This document shows positions 24,867-33,168 of a DNA stretch of 64,000 nucleotides, piece by piece. Below the pieces are notes generated by a model, which saw only the letters and a program-made list of their open reading frames with translations, was not told where the DNA came from and ran no database searches. Source of the stretch: JACCQS01 sp963766765 (lineage in GTDB: Bacteria > Actinomycetota > Actinomycetes > Mycobacteriales > Geodermatophilaceae); NCBI GenBank assembly GCA_963766765.1, contig CAVYBR010000001.1, positions 88,905-152,904 on the forward strand. The letters are read 5' to 3'. The stretch's first letter is position 1. The number at the start of each line of letters is the position of its first letter. The position numbers and the translations under genes were made by a program.

Positions 24867-27800
24867 ATGCTGAGACGTTTGTTCGCAATCACAGTAGGCA
24901 CCGTCCTGCTCAGCGCAGGCTTGGCTGCGCCGGCAGGCGCCGTTCGGCCGCCGCTCCCGCAATCACCGGTGCTCGACGTCTACACCGGTGTACTTGCACC
25001 CGACGATGTTTCGGCACTGCTCGAGCTGGGCGTGGATCGGCGAGACCTCCAGGTGAGTCCGGAGCCGGGCCGCAGCGGGGCCGTCCGCGTCGAACTGATC
25101 CTCACCGCCGCGCAGGCGACTAGCGCAGCCGAGCTGGGAATCGACCTAGCGCTCAAGCTCATCAATGGCCAGAGCGTGGCCGACCGAGCGAGCAACCGTG
25201 CCGCGGCCGCGACCGGCGTCTTCCGGCCGTACAGCGGCCCGGGTGGCATCAGAGCAGAGCTGGTCCAGCAAGTCGCCCAGCACCGGAACATCGCCTCGCT
25301 GGAAGTCATCGGGCAGACCCTGAACGGCCAGGACATCGTCGGTGTCAAGGTGACGCTGAACGCCGACACGGTTCCCGACGGACGGCGACCGGCCACCGTC
25401 TACATGGGCGCTCAACATGCCCGCGAGTGGATCACGCCGGAGATGAATCGCAGGCTGCTGGACCTGATCCTGGACGGGTACGGCGTCAACCCGCAGATCA
25501 CCGCTCTGGTCCGGCAGACCGAGATGTGGTTCATCCCGGTCGCCAATCCCGATGGTTACGACTTCACGTTCGAGGACGGACAACGGCTGTGGCGCAAGAA
25601 CCTCCGTGACAACGACGGTGATGGCATCCTCACCGGTGTGGACGGGGTGGATCTAAATAGGAACTTCCCAACGCGCTGGGGATACGACAATGAAGGGTCC
25701 TCACCCGACCCCTCGAGTGAGACCTACCGCGGCACGGGGCCGCTCTCAGAGCCTGAGACCCAAGCAATGGATGATCTCTTCGCTCGCATCACGCCGCAGT
25801 TCTTCATCAACTATCACTCGGCCGGCGAGCTTCTGCTCTACGGAACCGGCTGGCAGGTGGCCACTCCCACCCCTGACGATGTCATCTACGAGGCCATGGT
25901 GGGCGATGACGCCAACCCGGCGGTGCCCGGTTACGACCCGGACATCTCGGCGGAGCTGTACACCGTGAACGGCGAAACGGATATGCACATGCAGGAGGCG
26001 TACGGCGCCTTGGGCTTCACGCCTGAGATGTCGACGTGTGAGACCGCATCCGCGATAGATCCCAACGACGAATGGGAGCCGGGGGACTGTGGCACCGGCT
26101 TCGAATTCCCCGATGACGAGGTCTTGGTGCAGCAGGAATTCGCGAAGAACGTCCCCTTCGCGCTGTCTGTCGCGGCGTCAGCGCTGGACCCGGACGACCC
26201 CGTGTCGGTTGTGGGAGGTACGGCCGAGAACTTCCGGGTCGACACGTTCACCGTTTCCTACGGTGATCCGCAGACGGTCGCGGTGTGGGCAAAGCGGGCA
26301 GTGCGCAACGTCTCGCTCTTCTACCGAATCAACGGCGGCCCCCTGCATCGGTCGGCGGTATCCGAATGGGCCGGCGGAGAGCGGTACGGCGCAGAGAACA
26401 ACGACTACTACGCCGAGTTACGGGGCCAGGTGCAGGGTGCGGCTGCGGGAGACACAGTCGAAGTGTGGTTCCAGGGCCGTACCACGTCCCCGCTGCGGCT
26501 GGTCGGAAGCGAGCACTTCACCTACACCGTTGCCAGTGACACCGGTCATCGCGCGTTGGTCATCGCCAATGAGGACTACACCGGGGTCAACCCGACCTAT
26601 CCGCCGTCGGTGACCGGACCCAAGTACCTCGACGAGCATGTGGCCGCCCTGGCCGCGGCCGGAATGCAAGCCGACACATGGGACGTCGACGCCCAAGGTG
26701 TCCCGCATGACCTGGGTGTCCTGGCGCACTACGACCTGGTCCTGTGGTACCTCGGCGACAACCGGCTGACCCAGGATCCGGAGGATGAGTTCATCGACTT
26801 CTTCGGCGACGAGGTGCCCGACATCGCCGTTGCCGAGCGCCAGCAATACCTCACGATGTCGGTGCGCGACTACCTCAATGAGGGCGGCAAGCTCATCCAC
26901 GACGGAGAAACCACTGCGTACTACGGATTGCTGGCCAACGACCTCGGTGGCATCTTCTACGGCCTCGACGGGGCCCCCGAGCAGGAGTGCGTGCTCACCG
27001 AATTCTTCAACGACTGTCTCTTCCTCGCCGACGACTTCACTCAGTACTACTTGGGCGCCTACGACCGGACCGCACTCGACTCGGCTTCTGGCGTGCTGGG
27101 CACCCGTGGACCGATCGCCGGTGACAGCCTCGATTTCGGGGGACCGGCCACCACCGACAACCCGATCGATGAACCTGGGGCGCTCATCGTCACCAGCGAC
27201 GTCCTGCCGGCCCAGCAGTTCCCGCAGTTCGCAAGTGTCGGAGTCGCCGAATACCTGGACCCGGCCGGGCAGTTCATCGCGATAGAGGGCAACTTCGCGG
27301 CCGGGACCGGGCATGCGGACGACAACTACATGCGGCTGCAGCGCACATTCGACCTGACATCTGTTACCGCTGCGCAGGCCCCGGAATTCCAGGCCCAGAT
27401 CTCGTACTCGACCGAACCGGACTACGACCACGTCATCGTCGAGGCCCACACGGTCGGACAGGAGAACTGGACGACGCTGCCGGACCTGGGTGGCCTCACA
27501 ACCAACGCCGTACCGGCCGAGTGCGAGGCGGGCTTCCTGCTTGATGTCCATCCGTGGCTCGAGCATTACCTCACACTCGGCGATCCTTGCCTTGCGCATG
27601 GGACCACCGGCGCGTGGAACTCGTTCACCGGAGAGTCCGGCGGCTGGCAGCAGGTTGCCTTCGATCTGTCGGCCTATGCCGGCCAGCAGGTCGAGATCAC
27701 GATCAGCTACGTCACCGATGTCTTCTTCGGTGGCAACGGTGTGATCGTGGACGACACGAAACTGGTCACGACCGCCGGGGTCAGCCAAGCCGAGGGATTC

Positions 27801-28016
27801 GAGGAGGGCCTTGGCGCCTGGACGGTCCCGGGTGCGCCGCCGGGAAGCCCGGAGAACCTGGTCGACTTCGAACGCACGCCTGGGCTCGGCGGAATCACCG
27901 CGGCGGTGGCGACCGAGGACAGCGTGCTGTTCGGCTTCGGACTGGAACAGCTGAGCAGCCAGGCAGCGCAGGAGGCTTTGATCGAGGCGGTCGAGGGATT
28001 GATGGCCGAACCCTGA
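24867..28016 (+). CDS. secreted M14 zinc carboxypeptidase
   Basis: A protein of about 1,049 residues with a signal peptide (MLRRLFAITVGTVLLSAGLA, cleavage after an AGA site near residue 25). The M14 domain spans about residues 125-430: GAQHAREWITPE gives the HxxE zinc ligands (about residues 184 and 187), DLNRNFPTRWG binds substrate, INYHSAGELLL gives the third ligand, and GFTPEMSTCE the catalytic Glu. Next come beta-sandwich modules and a C-terminal region with SYVTDVFFGGNGVIVDD, typical of MAM/immune-inhibitor-A-like tails. ATG 24867 has a GGGAG site 6 bases upstream. Confidence 0.9.
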   Translation: MLRRLFAITVGTVLLSAGLAAPAGAVRPPLPQSPVLDVYTGVLAPDDVSALLELGVDRRDLQVSPEPGRSGAVRVELILTAAQATSAAELGIDLALKLINGQSVADRASNRAAAATGVFRPYSGPGGIRAELVQQVAQHRNIASLEVIGQTLNGQDIVGVKVTLNADTVPDGRRPATVYMGAQHAREWITPEMNRRLLDLILDGYGVNPQITALVRQTEMWFIPVANPDGYDFTFEDGQRLWRKNLRDNDGDGILTGVDGVDLNRNFPTRWGYDNEGSSPDPSSETYRGTGPLSEPETQAMDDLFARITPQFFINYHSAGELLLYGTGWQVATPTPDDVIYEAMVGDDANPAVPGYDPDISAELYTVNGETDMHMQEAYGALGFTPEMSTCETASAIDPNDEWEPGDCGTGFEFPDDEVLVQQEFAKNVPFALSVAASALDPDDPVSVVGGTAENFRVDTFTVSYGDPQTVAVWAKRAVRNVSLFYRINGGPLHRSAVSEWAGGERYGAENNDYYAELRGQVQGAAAGDTVEVWFQGRTTSPLRLVGSEHFTYTVASDTGHRALVIANEDYTGVNPTYPPSVTGPKYLDEHVAALAAAGMQADTWDVDAQGVPHDLGVLAHYDLVLWYLGDNRLTQDPEDEFIDFFGDEVPDIAVAERQQYLTMSVRDYLNEGGKLIHDGETTAYYGLLANDLGGIFYGLDGAPEQECVLTEFFNDCLFLADDFTQYYLGAYDRTALDSASGVLGTRGPIAGDSLDFGGPATTDNPIDEPGALIVTSDVLPAQQFPQFASVGVAEYLDPAGQFIAIEGNFAAGTGHADDNYMRLQRTFDLTSVTAAQAPEFQAQISYSTEPDYDHVIVEAHTVGQENWTTLPDLGGLTTNAVPAECEAGFLLDVHPWLEHYLTLGDPCLAHGTTGAWNSFTGESGGWQQVAFDLSAYAGQQVEITISYVTDVFFGGNGVIVDDTKLVTTAGVSQAEGFEEGLGAWTVPGAPPGSPENLVDFERTPGLGGITAAVATEDSVLFGFGLEQLSSQAAQEALIEAVEGLMAEP

Positions 28017-28034
28017 TCCGACCCGTCCGTCCGA

Positions 28035-28361
28035 TCAGCTGGCTGGCGGTCGGTACTGGACCTGCCCGGCCCTACCTAGGGCATCCATCGTCTCCTCCAC
28101 GGTCAGCAGGACGGTCGTCTCCAACGAGCTAAGGGCACCGCCGCCGCCGATGGCGATCGCGACAGCGGCCATGGACACGTTGTCGGGAGCCTCCCAGAGG
28201 TTGTAGCCGTCGTGTGACCCGAAGGCGTACCAGAAGCCATGCAGCTTCCCGCCGACTGACTCGATGTAACTCTGAGCCGCTGCGCGGCGGTCCTCTGGGT
28301 TGGCGATCAGCCTTGCCCACGTCTGCGGTGTGTAGCTGAACTTCGTGAGATATAGCGGCAT
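28035..28361 (-). CDS. GYD domain protein
   Basis: A 108-residue protein named for its conserved GYD-like core, here FGSHDGYNLWEAPDN, with MPLYLTKFSYTPQTWARLI at the start. The family is a dimeric ferredoxin-like fold of unknown role, often regulated with stress genes. ATG 28361 has a GGAGAG ribosome site 5-10 bases upstream. It lies just inside tRNA-Leu. Confidence 0.88.
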   Translation of the reverse strand: MPLYLTKFSYTPQTWARLIANPEDRRAAAQSYIESVGGKLHGFWYAFGSHDGYNLWEAPDNVSMAAVAIAIGGGGALSSLETTVLLTVEETMDALGRAGQVQYRPPAS

Positions 28362-28386
28362 CGTGTCTCTCCTTCGCTGGCTGCGG

Positions 28387-28467
28387 TGCGGGAGGGGGGA
28401 GTCGAACCCCCACGCCCGAAGGCACCAGATCCTAAGTCTGGCGTGGCTGCCGTTACACCACTCCCGC
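28387..28467 (-). tRNA. tRNA-Leu (anticodon TAG)
   Basis: On the minus strand GCGGGAG pairs with CTCCCGC, the anticodon stem CCAGA/TCTGG encloses CTTAGGA (anticodon TAG, reading CUA-type codons), the long class II variable arm TGCCTTCGGGCG is present, and the T arm is GGGGGTTCGACTCCCCC. Length 81 with A discriminator. Confidence 0.96.
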
Positions 28468-28573
28468 GCGAGTTGCAGTCTAGGGACGCCAGGTTGGCTT
28501 GGCGCAGCCAGCGAGGTCTTGGTTGGCTGAGGCAGGGTCGTCGCAGTGGGGCGGCGCATGGCAGGCTACCGAC

Positions 28574-28810
28574 GTGGCCCGTGACCCGAAGCAGATCCAG
28601 GCAGAGATCGACCAGGCGCGGTTCGCGCTCGCCTCCACCTTGGACCAGATCGCGTACCGAACAAGTCCCAAGAAGATCAGCGGCGACGCACAGGCCGCGG
28701 TGAAGGCATGGCTGGCGTCACCAACCGGCAAGCTGGTCGTCGGTGGGGTCGCCACCCTCGTGGCACTGCGGGTGACTGTGGGCGTGGTCCGCAAGATCCG
28801 CAACCGGTAG
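28574..28810 (+). CDS. DUF3618 membrane protein
   Basis: A 78-residue protein from GTG 28574 (VARDPKQIQAEIDQARFALA). The DUF3618 signature is this N-terminal amphipathic helix followed by LDQIAYRTSPK. One membrane segment follows (LVVGGVATLVALRVTVGVV) with a basic end. Function unknown. It converges on bcp, an arrangement also seen for Rv2520c/Rv2521. Confidence 0.85.
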   Translation: MARDPKQIQAEIDQARFALASTLDQIAYRTSPKKISGDAQAAVKAWLASPTGKLVVGGVATLVALRVTVGVVRKIRNR

Positions 28811-28884
28811 GCACCGGGCCGGCGCGCGACCAGATCAGACAGGTCGAAGCGAGCCGAGTCCGTACGCGGCCGTGGCGGGGACGA

Positions 28885-29355
28885 CTAGGCCAAACCGAGG
28901 TCGCGCCGCAGTTTGTCGACGTGCCCCTGAGCCTTGACGTTGTAGAAGGCGTGTTCGACGTTGCCGTCGGCATCGAGGACCACCGTGGAGCGGATGACGC
29001 CGGTGATGGTCTTGCCGTAGTTCTGCTTCTCACCCCACGCGCCGTAGGCCTCCAGTGTGGCCCGATCGGGATCCGACAGCAGCGGGAAACCCAGTCCTTC
29101 GTCCTCGGCAAACTTCGCAAGGGCCTCCGGTTGGTCCGGCGAAATCCCTACGACGGCGTACCCGGCTTCCCGCAAGTCGTCGTCGGCGGCCTGGAAGTCG
29201 ATGGCTTGAACCGTGCATCCAGGCGTGGCGGCTTTGGGATAGAAGTAGATGATCGCCTTCTTGCCCTTGAGGTCGGCCAGGGACACCTGGCTCCCGTCGG
29301 CTGCGGTCAGGTCGAAGTCCGGGGCTCGGTCACCCGGAGACAGTCTGTCGCTCAC
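28885..29355 (-). CDS. bcp: thioredoxin-dependent thiol peroxidase (Bcp/PrxQ), single-cysteine
   Basis: A 156-residue peroxiredoxin reducing hydroperoxides. The peroxidatic Cys lies in FYPKAATPGCTVQAIDF. In most Bcp proteins a resolving Cys follows five residues later (TPGCTxxAC); here that position is Ile and no other Cys exists in the protein, so it must work as a 1-Cys enzyme or be resolved by an outside thiol. GTG start at 29355. The other conserved elements (SPDQPEALAKFAEDEGLGFPL and STVVLDADG) are intact. Confidence 0.92.
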   Translation of the reverse strand: MSDRLSPGDRAPDFDLTAADGSQVSLADLKGKKAIIYFYPKAATPGCTVQAIDFQAADDDLREAGYAVVGISPDQPEALAKFAEDEGLGFPLLSDPDRATLEAYGAWGEKQNYGKTITGVIRSTVVLDADGNVEHAFYNVKAQGHVDKLRRDLGLA

Positions 29356-29374
29356 CCCTCCACGGTAACCAGCC

Positions 29375-29866
29375 TCAGTCGCGTGCAAACGGGGGAGGAC
29401 CCAGGATCTCGATCCCTCCGTTGCGCGAGCCGGATTCGCCGATCCGCGCGAAGTCGACTGGGCCGGTATGTGAGCCGCGATCGATCGGCTCGCTGGCACC
29501 CAGGTAGAACGCCTGACAGACGCCGGGGGTGTGCAGACACAGCAGGCGAGCCATGTCGGAGACAACCATGAAGGCGTGCGGGACTCCGCGCGGAGCAAAC
29601 GTCAAGCCGCCCGTCGACACTCGGTGCTCCAGACCGTCCATGTGCATGAGGATCTCGCCCTCTAGGACGTACATGCTCTCGTCGGATGGGTGCGTGTGCA
29701 GCGGCGTCACTTTGCCGCCCTCCATCCGATCCTCGAAGAGCAAGAAGGCGCCGCCGGTCTCCTCGGCTGTTGCCATCCAAGTGTGCACGCCGCCGCCGTA
29801 GAACCACCGCCGTTCGCCATCCTCGTGTGCCCGGACGATCGGTGCTGGCGTGCTGACGGTGGTCAT
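29375..29866 (-). CDS. cupin domain protein (quercetinase-like)
   Basis: A 163-residue single-domain cupin. Motif 1 is TPLHTHPSDESMYVLEGEI with the two His, one Glu pattern; motif 2 is FAPRGVPHAFMV with the last His. This is the metal site of small dioxygenase- or isomerase-type cupins; the substrate is unknown. It is divergent from a TetR gene with a 78-base gap holding direct repeats, so TetR regulation of this gene is likely. About 20 bases separate it from bcp. Confidence 0.85.
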   Translation of the reverse strand: MTTVSTPAPIVRAHEDGERRWFYGGGVHTWMATAEETGGAFLLFEDRMEGGKVTPLHTHPSDESMYVLEGEILMHMDGLEHRVSTGGLTFAPRGVPHAFMVVSDMARLLCLHTPGVCQAFYLGASEPIDRGSHTGPVDFARIGESGSRNGGIEILGPPPFARD

Positions 29867-29911
29867 CTGGTTGCCCTCGTTCGTCGTTACGTTGGTGTTT
29901 ATGGGATCGCT

Positions 29912-29937
29912 GTACCATGATGAGATTGCAGTACCAT
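29912..29937. promoter_or_regulatory. direct repeats GTACCAT in cupin/TetR divergent region
   Basis: Two copies of GTACCAT (29912-29918 and 29931-29937), 19 bases apart start to start and just before the TetR GTG at 29945. Spacing near two helical turns suits a regulator dimer pair on one face of the DNA. They are direct, not inverted, which is less usual for TetR proteins. Confidence 0.4.
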
Positions 29938-29944
29938 CAACGGG

Positions 29945-30562
29945 GTGTCAACCCCCTATGAAGCCACCGGCCGCACCGAGCAGAAGCAGCGGACCCGCGA
30001 TGCCCTCGTCGTCGCGGCCCGCAACCTCGTCGCCTCCGGCGTCAGTCCGACCGTTGAGGACACGGCGAGTGCCGCGGGGATCTCGCGCACGACCGCGTAC
30101 CGCTACTTCCCGAACCAGCGCTCCCTGCTCGCCGCAGCACACCCGGAGACCGGCGCGGCATCCCTGCTGCCGGCTGATCCACCACAGGATCCGCCCGGAC
30201 GCTTGGCAGCCGTGATCGGGGAGTTCACCACGATGTTGCTGCACACCGAGGCTCAGCAGCGCACGATGCTGCGGCTCTCGCTTGAAGCAGACGAGGCTGA
30301 GCGCGCCGCATTACCGCTGCGGCAGGGCAGGGCGATCGGCTGGATCCACGACGCCCTCGCACCGCTGCGCGGACAGCTGTCAGACCAGGCACTGGAACGA
30401 CTGGTCTTTGCGATCCGGAGCGCGGTGGGCATCGAGGCTCTGGCCTGGCTCACTGACGTCGCACGACTCCCGCGTGAAGATGCGGTCGAGCTCATGTCCT
30501 GGTCGACTCAGGCGATGTTGCACGCGGCGCTCACGGGTAAGCCGCCACCGGCCGGAGGCTAG
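29945..30562 (+). CDS. TetR/AcrR family regulator
   Basis: A 205-residue repressor. The helix-turn-helix is VEDTASAAGISRTTAYRYFPNQRSLL at about residues 35-60, preceded by the first helix TRDALVVAARNLVASG. The C-terminal ligand domain is helical and not assignable. The GTG start and divergent cupin suggest it controls that gene and itself. Confidence 0.9.
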   Translation: MSTPYEATGRTEQKQRTRDALVVAARNLVASGVSPTVEDTASAAGISRTTAYRYFPNQRSLLAAAHPETGAASLLPADPPQDPPGRLAAVIGEFTTMLLHTEAQQRTMLRLSLEADEAERAALPLRQGRAIGWIHDALAPLRGQLSDQALERLVFAIRSAVGIEALAWLTDVARLPREDAVELMSWSTQAMLHAALTGKPPPAGG

Positions 30563-30658
30563 TTCGGAGAAAAACACCGCTTGTTGGTCGAGATTTCAGT
30601 CGGATGGACGCTAGGTTGCCCGGAACAGAGCGATCCCTTCGCAGCTGAGGCGGTTGAC

Positions 30659-32194
30659 ATGGGCTTTCTTCCCGGAAAGAACTCAGCGCTCTTCGCGCTC
30701 AAAGACGTCTCGGCGATCAGGGCCGATACCGAGGGCGAGCAGGGACTCAAACGCTCGGTCAACGCGCTGAACCTGACGGCATTGGGCGTCGGGGCCATCA
30801 TCGGGACCGGGATCTTCGTGGTCATCGGCGAAGGCGTCAAAGAGGCGGGACCGGCCGTCGTGGTGTCGTTCGTCCTTGCTGCCTTCACATGTCTGTTCTC
30901 TGCGCTGTCGTACTCCGAACTCGCCGCATCCATCCCGGTGTCCGGCAGCGCGTACACCTACGCGTACGCGACCTTGGGCGAACTCGTCGCCTGGATCATC
31001 GGCTGGGATCTGATCCTGGAATACGGCGTCTCGGTGGCGGCGGTTGCAGTCGGCTGGGGAACCAACTTCAACGAATTCCTGCAGAACGCGTTCGGAGTGG
31101 CCTTACCAGAGGCGATCTCGCTCTCGCCGGAGGAGGGCGGCGTCATCAACATCCCGGCCGTGGTCATCGTGCTGGCGGTGACCGCGCTGTTGGCCAAGGG
31201 GGTGAGCGAGAGCGCGAAGGTCAACACCGTCATGGTCGTCGTCAAGCTCGTCGTCCTCATCTTCTTCATCGCCGTGGCCTTCACTGCCTTCAAGTCCGAC
31301 AACCTGGTGCCGTTCGCCCCCAACGGCAGCAGCGGGGTCCTCACAGCGGCTGGTTTGATCTTCTTCGCCTATATCGGGTTCGACGCGATCTCCACCGGGA
31401 GTGAGGAGAGCAAGAATCCCGCGCGCGACCTGCCGCTGGCCATCGTCGGCTCACTCGTGATCGCCACACTCGTCTACGTCCTGGTATCCATCACCGCGGT
31501 GGGCGCCCTCCCATCCGACGAACTGGCGGAGAGCAGCGCGCCGCTCGCCCAGGCCTTGGAGACCGGCGCCGGGATCCCATGGGCGGCTGCCGTTCTCGCC
31601 TTCGGCGCGGTGGTTGCCATCACCAGTGTCATCCTGGTGATCCTGTACGGACAGACCCGAATCATGTTCGCGATGTGCCGGGATGGACTCGCACCTCGCG
31701 GCTTCGCGAAACTCAACCCGCGCACTGGGACGCCGGTGCGTCTGACCTGGACGTTCGGCATCTTCATTGCGGTGCTTGCTGCGCTGGTGCCGCTGTCGGA
31801 GATCATCAAGCTGGTCAACATCGGAACGCTGTTCGCATTCATCCTGGTCAACATCGGGGTGATCGTGTTGCGCCGGACCCGGCCCGACATGGAGCGCCCG
31901 TTCAAGGTTCCGTTCTCGCCGTGGTTCCCGCTGATCGGCATTGCGTTGTGCATCCTGCTGACCATCGACCTGCCCGGCACCACATGGCTCCGGTTCCTTC
32001 TGTGGCTGCTGGCCGGGATCGTGATCTACATCTTCTACGGATACAAACACTCCCGGCTGCGTACGGAGAGCAACGTCAAGACGGCGGGCGGCGGGATGCA
32101 GGAAGGCTCACCCCATACGTCGGAGCCCCATGATGCGGCGTCGGGCACCAACAACACGGCGTCGGACGCCGATGACTCGGGAGAGTCCCGATGA
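30659..32194 (+). CDS. APC family amino-acid permease (YfnA/CAT-like)
   Basis: A 511-residue membrane transporter with about 12-13 helices. The unwound helix 1 substrate motif reads GVGAIIGTGIFVVIG, and helix 6 FFAYIGFDAIST; both are typical of the cationic amino-acid transporter branch. The C-terminal 45 residues are hydrophilic and Ser/Thr/Asp-rich. ATG 30659 follows a GAGGCGG site. The stop overlaps the start of the universal stress protein gene by 4 bases, so permease and stress sensor are made together, which is common for this branch. Confidence 0.92.
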   Translation: MGFLPGKNSALFALKDVSAIRADTEGEQGLKRSVNALNLTALGVGAIIGTGIFVVIGEGVKEAGPAVVVSFVLAAFTCLFSALSYSELAASIPVSGSAYTYAYATLGELVAWIIGWDLILEYGVSVAAVAVGWGTNFNEFLQNAFGVALPEAISLSPEEGGVINIPAVVIVLAVTALLAKGVSESAKVNTVMVVVKLVVLIFFIAVAFTAFKSDNLVPFAPNGSSGVLTAAGLIFFAYIGFDAISTGSEESKNPARDLPLAIVGSLVIATLVYVLVSITAVGALPSDELAESSAPLAQALETGAGIPWAAAVLAFGAVVAITSVILVILYGQTRIMFAMCRDGLAPRGFAKLNPRTGTPVRLTWTFGIFIAVLAALVPLSEIIKLVNIGTLFAFILVNIGVIVLRRTRPDMERPFKVPFSPWFPLIGIALCILLTIDLPGTTWLRFLLWLLAGIVIYIFYGYKHSRLRTESNVKTAGGGMQEGSPHTSEPHDAASGTNNTASDADDSGESR

Positions 32195-33084
32195 GTACAC
32201 CTGGCGCCATCATCGTCGGGTACGACGGCAGCGATCGCGGCGAGGATGCCCTCGTTCTGGGCCGGCGGCTGGCCAGGACCTCGGGCGATCGACTGGTCGT
32301 GACCACCATCCATCCGCAGGAGGCGGCGCACAGTCTCGGCGCACTCGATACCGAATGGGTGGCGTACTTGCGCGAGCAGGCTACGGAGACCATCGAGGGG
32401 GCCAAACGCTTTCCTGGTGCGCCGGAGGATATCGAGACCACATACGAGGTTCGCGGCGCTTCGTCGGCCAGCCGGGGTCTGGACGGCCTGGCCGAGGAAT
32501 ATGACGCGGACACCATCGTGGTCGGCTCGAGCCGGCGCGCCGCACGTCGTCGAGCCCGTCCGGGAAGCACAGCCCAGCGTCTGCTGCACGGCTCAGCCAG
32601 CGCGGTGTCGGTGGCCCCCAAGGGATACCGTGAGTCAACCGCCGACCCGCTGGCTCGAATCGGCGTCGCTTACCTCGACACCCCGGACGGTCAGGTGGCG
32701 CTGCAGTGCGCCGTCGCCCTCGCTCAGCACAGTGGTGCGAGTCTGCACCTCTACACGGTCAGCGCGCGCCGCGCCGAACGATTCGCTCCCCTTGTCGGCG
32801 ACGAGGCCGAGGACGGGTTCCTGCTCGAGGCACGGGCCGGGCTCCAGCACGCACTGGACCAGGCACGGGCCTCCGTACCGGAAGGGATCGATGCGCACGC
32901 CACCCTGCTCACCGGGGACGTGGCCGATGCCCTGGGTGCCCTCGATGATCGCGACATCGACTTCCTCGTCTGTGGCTCCCGCGGCTACGGGCCGGTCAGC
33001 CGGGTTCTGCTGGGCGGCGTCTCGGAGCGCTTGATCCGCCGGGCGTCCGTGCCGATGCTGGTCGTCCCACGCAGCGCCACCTGA
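32191..33084 (+). CDS. universal stress protein, tandem UspA domains
   Basis: A 297-residue protein with two UspA folds (about residues 5-145 and 155-295). The second has the ATP-binding loop GSRGYGPVSRVLLGGVSERLI; the first has the looser GSSRRAARRRARPGSTAQRLL. Tandem Usp proteins sense energy or redox state. Translationally coupled to the permease (ATGA), so it may gate or report on amino-acid uptake (inference). Confidence 0.9.
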   Translation: MSTPGAIIVGYDGSDRGEDALVLGRRLARTSGDRLVVTTIHPQEAAHSLGALDTEWVAYLREQATETIEGAKRFPGAPEDIETTYEVRGASSASRGLDGLAEEYDADTIVVGSSRRAARRRARPGSTAQRLLHGSASAVSVAPKGYRESTADPLARIGVAYLDTPDGQVALQCAVALAQHSGASLHLYTVSARRAERFAPLVGDEAEDGFLLEARAGLQHALDQARASVPEGIDAHATLLTGDVADALGALDDRDIDFLVCGSRGYGPVSRVLLGGVSERLIRRASVPMLVVPRSAT

Positions 33085-33113
33085 CACACCGGAAGGGCCG
33101 GTTCGCTACACAA

Positions 33114-33162
33114 CCGCCCCCATTGGGCGGCCGGATAGCGCCGGTTCGCTCGCCAACCGGCG
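33114..33162. terminator. double hairpin between convergent genes
   Basis: Two stems lie between the Usp stop and the deaminase stop: CCGCCC/GGGCGG (33114-33130) and CGCCGGTT/AACCGGCG (33139-33162). They suit bidirectional termination between convergent genes, although no T-run follows, as is normal in high-GC actinobacteria. Confidence 0.6.
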
Positions 33163-33168
33163 CTGCGG

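Noticed and set aside
28386..28703. 105-codon plus ORF over tRNA-Leu
   Set aside because: Also a tRNA-antisense artefact, overlapping the DUF3618 gene in another frame.
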